64,000 bases of DNA, taken from contig CANIRZ010000001.1 of assembly GCA_947470185.1 (NCBI GenBank), positions 158,013-222,012 of the forward strand, written 5' to 3'. This stretch comes from Sphingomonadales bacterium. GTDB taxonomy: Bacteria; Pseudomonadota; Alphaproteobacteria; Sphingomonadales; Sphingomonadaceae. The notes beneath the pieces are model-generated. The model made no database searches, was not told the DNA's origin, and saw only the letters and a program-made list of their open reading frames with translations. Positions 41,238-49,658 of this stretch are shown here, in pieces. The translations under genes and the position numbers were made by a program. Each line of letters begins with the position of its first letter. The first letter of the stretch is position 1.

Positions 41238-42185
41238 TCAAAAGTCGCGCACCACATCCATCAGTTTTGATAGCTTCTTCGGGGCTACAGCGCGCCAGCT
41301 TTTGGCAACCCAGTCGTTAATGTGATCCCAATCGGTATCGCCAAGGTCCAGCCTGATACCGACCCACCCGTCGCCGAAATACGCGGGGCGGTAATAGCAA
41401 TCTGCGTCGCTATCGATCAGCATGGTCTGTTCCTCAACGCCGCTAATTTTGACCAGCAAAGCAATCTTGCCGTCCCCACGATGATCGACCGAGACATAAG
41501 CGAATTTCTTGCCGCCGATAATGCCGAAGCACGGCATGCCGTGGGATTGGACTTCGTTTGACTCGGGCTGGGCAAGAGCGATGGCGCGGACTTGCGCAAT
41601 CAAAAATTCCGGGTTGGTATCGCGCGCAACAAAATCGGCCAGCGTTTTGGGGTATAATTGATATTCCGCCATTTTTACGCGGTCTGCGAGTGTGTTTGCC
41701 GTATCGCCGGGCAAAATCGCCACTTCGATTTGGCCAAGCACGGGGCCGTCGTCCAGCTCCGCCGTAACCAAATGGACGCTAGTTCCCGCGACTGGATCCT
41801 TGGCTTGAATAGCCCTTTGATGGGTATGTAGCCCTTTATACTTCGGGAGCAAAGAAGGATGGATATTGAGCATGCGCCCATCCCATTTTGTGACAAATTC
41901 CGTGGACAATATCCGCATATATCCAGCCAATACGACATAAGTCGCGCCCGACTGGGTAATTGCTTCGTGCATGATGGCGTCATGGGCAGCGCGTTCAAGG
42001 CCGACATGCGATTTTGCAAAAACAGGAACGCCCTCAGTCGCTGCGATTTTCAGACCCTCTGCATCCGAGTTGTTACTCGCGACGAGCACGATTTCGTAAG
42101 GACAATTAGGGAGTTTTGCAGCGTATAACAACGCGGCCATATTGGTGCCCGCGCCGGATATGAGAACGGCAACTTTGGCTTTCAT
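41238..42185 (-). CDS. purN: Phosphoribosylglycinamide formyltransferase fused to YjbR/MmcQ-like domain
   Basis: A 315-residue fusion. Residues 1 to about 190 are PurN: VAVLISGAGTNMAALLYA, the catalytic region MLNIHPSLLPKYKGLHTHQRAI (Asn, His) and SVHLVTAELDDGPVLGQ (Asp). It adds formyl from 10-formyl-THF to GAR in purine synthesis. Residues of about 195-310 resemble the MmcQ/YjbR fold: AIALAQPESNEVQSHGMPCFGIIGGKKFAYV, DCYYRPAYFGDGWVGIRL and WVAKSWRAVAPKKL. A standard PurN is about 190-215 residues, so the extra domain is unusual. It lies downstream of purM on the same strand with a 135-base gap. Confidence 0.92.
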   Translation of the reverse strand: MKAKVAVLISGAGTNMAALLYAAKLPNCPYEIVLVASNNSDAEGLKIAATEGVPVFAKSHVGLERAAHDAIMHEAITQSGATYVVLAGYMRILSTEFVTKWDGRMLNIHPSLLPKYKGLHTHQRAIQAKDPVAGTSVHLVTAELDDGPVLGQIEVAILPGDTANTLADRVKMAEYQLYPKTLADFVARDTNPEFLIAQVRAIALAQPESNEVQSHGMPCFGIIGGKKFAYVSVDHRGDGKIALLVKISGVEEQTMLIDSDADCYYRPAYFGDGWVGIRLDLGDTDWDHINDWVAKSWRAVAPKKLSKLMDVVRDF

Positions 42186-42202
42186 GACGTTACCACAATA
42201 GT

Positions 42203-42310
42203 GTCATGCTGAACTTGTTTCACCTCTGGTGACTGACGTTCCAGCATCCATGGTACCAAATCGACCGGAGCCATTTTGACAGATAGACCCTGAACCAAGT
42301 TCAGGGTGAC
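42203..42310. repeat. MITE-like intergenic element with terminal inverted repeats
   Basis: The 108-bp segment begins GTCATGCTGAACTTG (42203-42217) and ends CAAGTTCAGGGTGAC (42296-42310). The two ends are inverted copies that differ at only two of 15 positions. The interior has no gene. Elements with these ends (CTGAACTTG ... CAAGTTCAGGGTGAC) are, from memory, frequent between genes in sphingomonads. It sits between purM and purN and could fold into an RNA hairpin that sets their relative expression. Confidence 0.7.
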
Positions 42311-42320
42311 GGTGAGGCTA

Positions 42321-43427
42321 CTAGCCATTGTAAGTCGCAGTCCAATCGGATTGCGCGCTCCACGTTTCGATTGAGCCGGTAACGGTGCAACCTTTGCCTC
42401 CCGACGCAATATGCCCGATCGTATGAACAGTCTCACCAGCAGCCTCAAGCGCCGCCGTCACGTCCGCAACATCTGCGGAGGCAACCACGACGGCCATGCC
42501 GATGCCACAGTTGAATGTACGCGCCATTTCTTCGGGCTCAATATGCCCCTGCGCTTGCAAAAACGCCATCAAGCGTGGCTGTGTCCAGGCATCCGCATTC
42601 ACATGGGCGTGCAGCCCTGCCGGAAGAATGCGTGGAATGTTTTCAAGCAAGCCACCACCCGTGATATGCGCCATCGCATGGATTTTTCCGGTGCGAACAA
42701 GGGGTAGCAATGATTTTACATAGATCTGCGTTGGCGCCATCAGCGCGTCGATCAGGATGACATTTTGGTCGAACAGAGCGGGGCGATCCAGCTTCCAGCC
42801 TTTGTCTGCCGCAAGCCTGCGCACCAAGGAAAAGCCGTTGGAGTGCACGCCCGAAGACGCGAGGCCCAAGATGACATCGCCTGCCTCAACCTTATCGGCG
42901 GTCAGGACTTGGTCGCGCTCAACGGCGCCAACGCAAAAGCCAGCCAAGTCATAATCACCATCGGAATACATGCCAGGCATTTCAGCAGTCTCGCCGCCGA
43001 TCAGCGCGCAGCCAGCCAATTTGCAACCTTCGGCTATGCTCGCCACGACAGACGTCGCAATTGCATTGTCGAGCTTTCCTGTGGCGTAATAATCAAGAAA
43101 GAACAGGGGTTCCGCGCCCTGCACGATCAGGTCATTGACGCACATCGCGACCAGATCAATTCCCACGCCTTCGTGCCGTCCCGATTCTATTGCGAGTTTA
43201 AGCTTGGTTCCGACGCCATCATTGGCAGCGACGAGCAGCGGGTCATTAAATCCTGCTGCCTTTAGATCAAAAAACCCGCCAAACCCGCCAAGGTCTGCGT
43301 CCGCACCGGGGCGCCGCGTTGCTTTTGCCAATGGCGCAATGGCGCGCACCAACGCATTACCGGTTTCAATGGAAACACCCGCTTTGGCGTAAGTGTAGGA
43401 TTCTGTGGTGTGATCTTTTGCGTCCAT
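42321..43427 (-). CDS. purM: Phosphoribosylformylglycinamidine cyclo-ligase
   Basis: A 368-residue AIR synthetase, the fifth step of purine synthesis. The family motifs are [17 protein letters not shown] at the start, [61 protein letters not shown], and [16 protein letters not shown]. The purM-purN order is the usual one in proteobacteria, here with a small repeat element inserted between them. It is divergent from the gene at 43462, with only 34 bases between starts. Confidence 0.97.
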   Translation of the reverse strand: MDAKDHTTESYTYAKAGVSIETGNALVRAIAPLAKATRRPGADADLGGFGGFFDLKAAGFNDPLLVAANDGVGTKLKLAIESGRHEGVGIDLVAMCVNDLIVQGAEPLFFLDYYATGKLDNAIATSVVASIAEGCKLAGCALIGGETAEMPGMYSDGDYDLAGFCVGAVERDQVLTADKVEAGDVILGLASSGVHSNGFSLVRRLAADKGWKLDRPALFDQNVILIDALMAPTQIYVKSLLPLVRTGKIHAMAHITGGGLLENIPRILPAGLHAHVNADAWTQPRLMAFLQAQGHIEPEEMARTFNCGIGMAVVVASADVADVTAALEAAGETVHTIGHIASGGKGCTVTGSIETWSAQSDWTATYNG

Positions 43428-43461
43428 TTGCTGCCGTTAGCGAGAACAGGCTTGGAATTCC

Positions 43462-44559
43462 ATGCCTATGTCGCCTAAAGATGCCGCGATGACAAATTTC
43501 CGAACAAAATGGCTGCGCGTAGCGGCGATCGGCTTGCCTTTGGCGCTGGTTGGCGGCGGGATTGTTGTTGCGCAGATTGAAGGACCAAAGCGGGGAATAG
43601 CGCCGATCGCCAGCGCGGGTGACTTTGAAGTTACAGGCGTTTCGGTCAATGTGCTGGGCAATAATGCCTTTGATGCTCGAGAGAAGGGTTGGGAAGAGGC
43701 ACAACGCATTGCGTGGACGGCATTGTGGCGGAAAACCCATGGCAACGCCGCGGCGGGCTTGTCCGATTCGACACTGGACGGCATCGTTGCTGCGATTGTT
43801 GTCGAACAGGAGCAGATTGGTCCGCGCCGTTATGTGGCAAAACTTGGTGTATTGTTCGACCGTGCACGCGCCGGGCAATTGCTGGGTGTCAGCGGTGTAA
43901 AGAGGCGTTCTGCGCCATTGCTTCTCTTGCCGATAACTTATTCTGCAGGTGCGCCCACGGTTTTTGAACAACGCACATCGTGGCAGCGCAGCTGGGCCAA
44001 ATATCGCACAGCGGACAGCAATATTGATTATGTGCGACCAAGCGGTGCTGGCGGCGAGTCGCTATTGTTGAACGCGGGCCAATCGGAAAGACGTAGCCGC
44101 CTCTGGTGGCGCACTATTCTGGACCAATTTGGCGCAGCCGACGTCATCATTCCTATTGCACGGATTGAGCGGCAATGGCCGGGCGGTCCCGTAATCGGTC
44201 GTTTCTCGGCGCGCTACGGATCGGATAATAGATTTCTGGGTTCTTTTACGCTGCGGGCTAGTGGTAGCGCAGGCATAGCTGCGATGATGGATCAGGCAGT
44301 TGTGCGAATGGATCAACTGTTTCAATCCGCGTTTGTATCTGGACGGTTGCGGGCGGATGCATCGCTTGTGCTTGAACCCGAAGTTGTCGAGGATGAGGAA
44401 CTGGCGATAGAAGCTGAGGAAAATGGTGTAATTGATAGGGACGCCTCTGGGCCGGGCAATGCCGGCACACCATCCCTCGATGATGTGGTTAAGGCCATAT
44501 TGCCAGAGGCGCAGACCCCGACGACGCCTGCACCTTCTGTTCCGCAACCGCGGCCTTAA
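43462..44559 (+). CDS. DUF2066-like exported or membrane-anchored protein
   Basis: A 365-residue protein of unknown function. A membrane or signal segment (LRVAAIGLPLALVGGGIVVAQI) follows a short N-terminus. The next region (FEVTGVSVNVLGNNAFDAREKGWEEAQRIAWTALWRKT) resembles DUF2066, and WWRTILDQFGAADVIIPIARIER continues the pattern. The C-terminus is acidic and then proline-rich (EDEELAIEAEENG, TPTTPAPSVPQPRP). Starts at 43462 or 43489 are possible. It lies 18 bases upstream of hdaA on the same strand. Confidence 0.7.
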   Translation: MPMSPKDAAMTNFRTKWLRVAAIGLPLALVGGGIVVAQIEGPKRGIAPIASAGDFEVTGVSVNVLGNNAFDAREKGWEEAQRIAWTALWRKTHGNAAAGLSDSTLDGIVAAIVVEQEQIGPRRYVAKLGVLFDRARAGQLLGVSGVKRRSAPLLLLPITYSAGAPTVFEQRTSWQRSWAKYRTADSNIDYVRPSGAGGESLLLNAGQSERRSRLWWRTILDQFGAADVIIPIARIERQWPGGPVIGRFSARYGSDNRFLGSFTLRASGSAGIAAMMDQAVVRMDQLFQSAFVSGRLRADASLVLEPEVVEDEELAIEAEENGVIDRDASGPGNAGTPSLDDVVKAILPEAQTPTTPAPSVPQPRP

Positions 44560-44577
44560 GCGTACTTAGCTGCACCG

Positions 44578-45162
44578 ATGCGCCAAATTGCCCTGCCTTT
44601 GGACGAATTGCACAGCGGCGCATCTTCCAGCCTTATTATCACGGCATGCAACGCTTCGGCCTTTGCGGGTCTCTCAAGTGCCGCTGGCTGGGCAAAACGC
44701 TGTGCGATTTTAACTGGGCCCGCGCGATCCGGGAAAACGCTCATGGCGCGATATTTTTCGGGGCAGAACGGGACTGTCATCGACGAGGCAGAAGCGGCTC
44801 CTGCCGAAACATTGTTTAATGCATGGAACCGATCGCAGGAAAGCGGCATACCGTTATTGCTGATCTCGCGATGGCAGCCAGCAGAATGGAGCATTTCGCT
44901 GCCCGATTTACAGTCGCGATTGGGCGCGGCATTGTTGCTTGATATCGCGCCGCCAGATGATGAGATGATTGAGCAATTGCTGCAAAAACAGCTAGCTGAT
45001 CGGGGTGCCGCGATCAGTATGGACGCTTTAAGCTATGTGAAGCGCCGCATTGAACGCAGCTTTGCTGCAATCGAAAAATTTGCGCGGTCGGCAAACGCAA
45101 TGGCACTGGCGGAAAATGCACCGGTCAATTTGACGTTGGTTAAAAAGGTGCTCGAAAGCTGA
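44578..45162 (+). CDS. hdaA: DnaA regulatory inactivator, HdaA type
   Basis: A 194-residue DnaA-related AAA protein. It begins MRQIALPLD, matching the QL-x-LPL clamp-binding peptide of Hda. A P-loop follows (ILTGPARSGKTLMARYF), then VIDEAEAAP as Walker B-like text, and ISRWQPAEWSISLPDLQSRLGAALLLDIAPPDDE, closely related to the DnaA sensor region. Hda stimulates ATP hydrolysis by DnaA on the sliding clamp and so prevents re-initiation. It ends one base before the convergent rnd stop. Confidence 0.9.
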   Translation: MRQIALPLDELHSGASSSLIITACNASAFAGLSSAAGWAKRCAILTGPARSGKTLMARYFSGQNGTVIDEAEAAPAETLFNAWNRSQESGIPLLLISRWQPAEWSISLPDLQSRLGAALLLDIAPPDDEMIEQLLQKQLADRGAAISMDALSYVKRRIERSFAAIEKFARSANAMALAENAPVNLTLVKKVLES

Positions 45163-45163
45163 T

Positions 45164-46360
45164 TTAAGCTGCCGTTTCTCGCACCATGTCTTCTTCATGC
45201 GTGCGAGTCATCTTAAGCTTGCCGTTTACAACTGCGAACGCAAGTCTTCCCTCCACCAGATCAAGCGCATCGCGGCCAAACTGTTCGAAGCGCCAGCCCG
45301 TGAGAACCTCAAGGTCATCGCGTTCTCCGGCGGCTAGGCGTTCCAATTCCTCCGTCCTTACAATCAAGCGCGGGGCAACGTTAATTTCGCGCGAGCGGAT
45401 TTTCAGCAAAAGCTTAAGCAGGTCAGCGACAAGCGATCCATCCTTGCCGCCGCCGGGGGACGATCGGCTTCGGTCGGGCAGATTGTCACGTGCCATTGGC
45501 TGGCTGCCCTCGATCACAGCAAGCAGGCGCGCACCAATCTCATTATCCCGCCATGCCGGTGATAATCCGCGCACTTTTGGAAGGTCAGCCTGACTTTTGG
45601 GGGGATGCGCGGCAATATCGGCCAGCGTCTCATCTTTCATGATCCGCCCGCGCGGGATATTCTTGCGCTGCGCTTCCTTTTCGCGCCATGCAGCCATTGC
45701 CTGAAGCCTGCCAAGCACTTCGGGTTTGCGCGATTGCACCTTAATCCGCGACCATGCGTTTTCAGGATCGTTGCGATAATTGGCCGCGTCGGAAATTCGA
45801 TCCATTTCGTCATTCAGCCAAACGCCGCGTCCGGTTGTCTTAAGCTTTTCCAACATCATCGGAAAGATGACCGACAAATGCGTGACATCGGCAATCGCGT
45901 AATCAATTTGGCGCTTATCAAGCGGCCGGCGCGACCAATCAGTGAACCGTGCGCCCTTATCCAATTGAATGCCCATCCACAGGTCAACAAGATTGGAGTA
46001 ACCGATTTGTTCACCCTGACCGAGCGCCATGGCGGCAATCTGGGTATCAAACATTGGGTGTGGTGTCTTACCCGTCAGGTTAAAGAATATTTCGATATCC
46101 TGCCCACCGGCATGAAATACCTTCAACACATCCTCATTTTCGCACAGCAATTCCAGCATGGGCGTAAGGTCTAAACCTTCTGCTTTTGGGTCTATCGCTG
46201 CGGCTTCATTGGCGTCCGCCAATTGAACCAAGCACAAGTCGGGATAATAAGTATTTTCCCGCATGAATTCGGTATCAACCGCGACAAAGGGCGATTGTGC
46301 AAGCCGTGCGCACAATTCTGCGAGACGTTTGCTGTCGGTGATAAGTGGATGAATCTGCAT
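45164..46360 (-). CDS. rnd: Ribonuclease D
   Basis: A 398-residue 3'-5' exoribonuclease that trims tRNA precursors. The DEDD residues are visible in FVAVDTEFMRENTYYPDLCLVQLA, VFHAGGQDIEIFF, and IDYAIADVTHLSVIFP. Two HRDC-like helical regions follow (LGRLQAMAAWREKEAQRKNIPRGRIMKDETL and the C-terminal third). I chose the ATG at 46360 (MQIHPLITD). It is divergent from aspS with 94 bases between the starts. Confidence 0.95.
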   Translation of the reverse strand: MQIHPLITDSKRLAELCARLAQSPFVAVDTEFMRENTYYPDLCLVQLADANEAAAIDPKAEGLDLTPMLELLCENEDVLKVFHAGGQDIEIFFNLTGKTPHPMFDTQIAAMALGQGEQIGYSNLVDLWMGIQLDKGARFTDWSRRPLDKRQIDYAIADVTHLSVIFPMMLEKLKTTGRGVWLNDEMDRISDAANYRNDPENAWSRIKVQSRKPEVLGRLQAMAAWREKEAQRKNIPRGRIMKDETLADIAAHPPKSQADLPKVRGLSPAWRDNEIGARLLAVIEGSQPMARDNLPDRSRSSPGGGKDGSLVADLLKLLLKIRSREINVAPRLIVRTEELERLAAGERDDLEVLTGWRFEQFGRDALDLVEGRLAFAVVNGKLKMTRTHEEDMVRETAA

Positions 46361-46454
46361 TGGGCGTTGCCCTAGCACCCATTCACGACTTGACAAAGTG
46401 CCGCTGCACTGTTGACAGGCGCGCTTTCCACAGCTTTTTTGAATTGAGCAAACA

Positions 46455-48239
46455 ATGCACGCCTATCGTACGCACAAATGCGCCGAACTTCGCGATTCCC
46501 ATGTGGGCGATACCGTCCGCCTGTCGGGATGGGTCCACCGTAAGCGGGACCATGGCGGCGTCTTGTTCGTCGATCTGCGCGACCATTATGGTATGACCCA
46601 GATTGTTGCCGATTCCGACAGCCCGGCCCTGCCGATTCTGGAAGCGTTGCGCCTAGAAAGCGTTATCACCATTGATGGCGAGGTAAAGGCCCGAAGCGCA
46701 GGGACGGTAAATGCCAATCTACCAACCGGACAGATTGAAGTTTTTGCCCGCAGCGTCAATATTCTCAGCAAGTCCGAAGAGCTGCCATTGCCGGTTGCTG
46801 GCGAACAAGAATATCCTGAAGAGACCCGTCTCAAATATCGTTTCCTCGATTTGCGCCGCGAAACGCTGCACGCCAATATCGTCAAGCGCACCCAGATTAT
46901 CCGCGAAACCCGCCGCCGCATGGAAGATATTGGCTTTACCGAATATTCTACGCCGATCCTGACTGCCTCGAGTCCTGAAGGTGCACGCGACTTTTTAGTG
47001 CCAAGCCGCGTTCATCCTGGAAAATTCTTCGCGCTTCCACAGGCGCCTCAGCAATATAAGCAATTGTTGATGGTGGCTGGCTTTGACCGCTATTTCCAGA
47101 TCGCACCATGCTTCCGCGATGAAGACCCGCGCGCCGACCGCTTGCCCGGGGAATTTTACCAACTTGATCTGGAAATGAGCTTTGTCACCCAAGAAGAAAT
47201 TTGGGACACAATGGAGCCAGTGATGGCTGGCGTATTCGAATCATTCGCCGACGGTAAGAAAGTTACGCCAGCAGGTCAGTTTCCGCGCATCCCACATTCC
47301 AAAGCGATGCTCGATTATGGCACCGACAAGCCAGATTTGCGCAACCCGCTGATCATCCATGACGTCACCGATCATTTCAAGACCTCCGGCTTCGGGCTGT
47401 TTGAACGCATTGTTGAAGGTGGCGGTGTTGTCCGCGCCATTCCTGCGCCAAAGACTGCTGACAAAAGCCGTAAATTTTTCGACGACATGAACGAATGGGC
47501 ACGCAGCGAAGGCCACGCAGGCCTTGGCTATGTCACACGCAAGGGTGGCGAGTTTGGCGGCCCAATCGCCAAGAACCATGGCGAAGAGGGCATGCTCGCG
47601 CTGTACAACGCGATTGGGCTTGGCCCGGACGACGGCTGCTTCTTTGCCGCGGGCAAGGAAGAACAAGCTGCAAAGCTGGCGGGCGCGGCACGTACGCGCA
47701 CCGGCGAGCAGCTTGACCTGATCGAAAAAGATGCCTTCCGCTTTTGCTGGATTATCGACTTCCCGTTCTACGAGTGGAGCGAAGAGGACAAAAAGGTCGA
47801 TTTTGCCCACAACCCCTTCTCAATGCCACAGGGCGGGCTGGAGGCGTTGGAAACGCAAGACCCGCTTACCATCAAGGCTTATCAATATGATATGGTCTGT
47901 AATGGCTATGAGCTCGCCTCCGGCTCGATCCGGAACCAGCACCCTGATCTGATGGTCAAGGCATTCGAACTGACTGGCTTGACACAGGCGGATGTGGAGG
48001 AGCGCTTTGGCGGCATGTATCGCGCGTTCCAATTTGGCGCGCCCCCGCATGGTGGCATGGCCGCAGGGGTGGACCGGATGGTTATGCTTTTGTGCGGTGT
48101 TCAAAATCTGCGGGAGATCACCCTTTTCCCGATGAACCAGCGCGCCGAAGACCTTTTGATGGGCGCGCCGTCACCTGCCATGGCTAAGCAACTACGCGAA
48201 TTGAATATTCGTGTTGTGGAACAGCCGCCGAAGGCTTGA
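46455..48239 (+). CDS. aspS: Aspartyl-tRNA synthetase
   Basis: A 594-residue class II synthetase of the bacterial type: anticodon-binding OB domain first ([31 protein letters not shown]), motif 2 [34 protein letters not shown], the GAD insertion domain, and motif 3 [27 protein letters not shown]. Many alphaproteobacterial enzymes of this type also charge tRNA-Asn; whether this one does cannot be read here. ppk2 follows 95 bases later. Confidence 0.97.
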   Translation: MHAYRTHKCAELRDSHVGDTVRLSGWVHRKRDHGGVLFVDLRDHYGMTQIVADSDSPALPILEALRLESVITIDGEVKARSAGTVNANLPTGQIEVFARSVNILSKSEELPLPVAGEQEYPEETRLKYRFLDLRRETLHANIVKRTQIIRETRRRMEDIGFTEYSTPILTASSPEGARDFLVPSRVHPGKFFALPQAPQQYKQLLMVAGFDRYFQIAPCFRDEDPRADRLPGEFYQLDLEMSFVTQEEIWDTMEPVMAGVFESFADGKKVTPAGQFPRIPHSKAMLDYGTDKPDLRNPLIIHDVTDHFKTSGFGLFERIVEGGGVVRAIPAPKTADKSRKFFDDMNEWARSEGHAGLGYVTRKGGEFGGPIAKNHGEEGMLALYNAIGLGPDDGCFFAAGKEEQAAKLAGAARTRTGEQLDLIEKDAFRFCWIIDFPFYEWSEEDKKVDFAHNPFSMPQGGLEALETQDPLTIKAYQYDMVCNGYELASGSIRNQHPDLMVKAFELTGLTQADVEERFGGMYRAFQFGAPPHGGMAAGVDRMVMLLCGVQNLREITLFPMNQRAEDLLMGAPSPAMAKQLRELNIRVVEQPPKA

Positions 48240-48334
48240 TTTCAACGACAAGATTGCGTGCGTGCTCCTTTCCTTTTGGAGACAGAGGCGCGCTTCTGCT
48301 TGTCTATGCGGGCAATAGATGCTGGAACGTCGGC

Positions 48335-49120
48335 ATGTCTATCGACCTTTCCCAATTCGAAGCCGGTAAAAAATATATCGGCACCTATGACACTGACCTG
48401 AAAGACCTTCAGGATCGAATGTCGAAGCTACAGGCGCTGCATATTTTGCATGGAGCGCGCACCTTAATCATTTTCGAAGGCTGGGACGCCGCTGGAAAGG
48501 GTGGGGCGATCAAACGCATGACATCATCGCTTGATCCGCGATATTATCAGGTTTTCTCAATCATTGCGCCCACGGCAGAAGAAAAGGACAAGCATTTTCT
48601 GTGGCGGTTCTGGAACAAATTGCCGGGCAAAAAGGAAATCAGCATTTGGGACCGAAGCCATTATGGCCGCCTGCTTGTCGAGCGTGTCGAGGAGTTTTGC
48701 ACAGAAGCTGAATGGCGGCGTGGTTATGACGAGATTAATGAATTTGAATCGCGTCAGAGCGAAATCGGAACAAAGATTATCAAGATATTTCTGCATGTGA
48801 CCGCCGACACGCAGGACAAAGTTTTGACTGAGCGGCTAGATGACCCAGCAAAACGGTGGAAAGTTACTGCAGAGGATTTTCGCAACCGCGAAAAGCGGGC
48901 CGATTATCTTCTAGCGCTAAAAGATATGTTTAAGCGTACACATACGCATTGGGCGCCATGGACTGTTATTGATGGCAACAACCAGAAAGCGGCGCGGATT
49001 GCTGTGCTTACGCATGTGATTGCGGAGCTCGAGAAAAGTGTACCGCAGGAATTTCCAGATGCAAATCCGGACATTGTCAATTTGGCCCAGCAAGCGATTG
49101 GTTACTCTGCCAAAGGGTAA
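48335..49120 (+). CDS. ppk2: Polyphosphate kinase 2
   Basis: A 261-residue PPK2-family enzyme that moves phosphate between polyphosphate and nucleotides. Features are Walker A LIIFEGWDAAGKGGAIKRM, LDPRYYQVFSIIAPTAEEKDKHFLWRFW, and Walker B EISIWDRSHYGRLLVERVE. I chose the ATG at 48335, which removes 33 upstream codons with no family similarity. Its last 19 bases overlap the 3' end of the convergent greB gene. Confidence 0.93.
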   Translation: MSIDLSQFEAGKKYIGTYDTDLKDLQDRMSKLQALHILHGARTLIIFEGWDAAGKGGAIKRMTSSLDPRYYQVFSIIAPTAEEKDKHFLWRFWNKLPGKKEISIWDRSHYGRLLVERVEEFCTEAEWRRGYDEINEFESRQSEIGTKIIKIFLHVTADTQDKVLTERLDDPAKRWKVTAEDFRNREKRADYLLALKDMFKRTHTHWAPWTVIDGNNQKAARIAVLTHVIAELEKSVPQEFPDANPDIVNLAQQAIGYSAKG

Positions 49121-49590
49121 TCGATACGCACCACTTCCCATTCCTTGGGACCAGTCGGCAAAGTTACGGTTTTAACGTCGCCCACGCGCGCGCCGCGCAA
49201 TGCAATGGAAAGAGGGGCGTTCCAGCCGATACGACCAATGCTAGCATCCGTTTCATCATCGCCGACGATGGTGATGGTGCGCGCAAGGTCGTCGTTATCA
49301 GCAATAGTTACACAAGCGCCGAAGAAAATCCGGCTTCGGTCCTCCTGCTTTGATGGATCAAGTATTTGGGCTACCTTCATTTTTTTGGAGAGCTGACCCA
49401 GTTCCCTGTCAATCGCGCGCAGTTTCTGGCGACCATAGATGTAATCGCCATTTTCGCTGCGGTCGCCATTGCCCGCTGCCCAGTGGACGATTTCGACCAC
49501 GGCAGGGCGGTCGATAGCGAACAACTGTTCGTAACGCGCACGTAAGGCTGCAAATCCGGAAGGGGTGATTGGGTTGGTACGTTCAGCCAT
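49102..49590 (-). CDS. greB: Transcription elongation factor GreB
   Basis: A 162-residue GreA/GreB-family factor that rescues backtracked RNA polymerase by stimulating cleavage of the transcript. The N-terminal coiled coil holds ITPSGFAALRARYEQLF and GNGDRSENGDYIYGRQKLRAIDRELGQLSKKM, with the acidic tip residues in RSENGDYIYGR. The C-terminal FKBP-like domain shows IVGDDETDASIGRIGWNAPLSIAL and VGDVKTVTLP. The IYGRQKLR variant points to GreB rather than GreA. It overlaps the ppk2 3' end by 19 bases. Confidence 0.93.
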   Translation of the reverse strand: MAERTNPITPSGFAALRARYEQLFAIDRPAVVEIVHWAAGNGDRSENGDYIYGRQKLRAIDRELGQLSKKMKVAQILDPSKQEDRSRIFFGACVTIADNDDLARTITIVGDDETDASIGRIGWNAPLSIALRGARVGDVKTVTLPTGPKEWEVVRIDYPLAE

Positions 49591-49658
49591 CGACCCTCCT
49601 TACGCGGTCGTGCCGTAAAAAGTCGAGACACCGGAACCTCGCGTCAATTTCAATCTGC

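Noticed and set aside
43366-43971. 201-codon minus-strand open frame covering the purM start and the DUF2066-like gene
   Set aside because: It crosses two supported genes in antisense, has no ribosome binding site and no recognisable domain.
46390-46417. Two TTGACA hexamers upstream of aspS
   Set aside because: Neither has a convincing -10 element at 16-18 bases, so I do not call a promoter.
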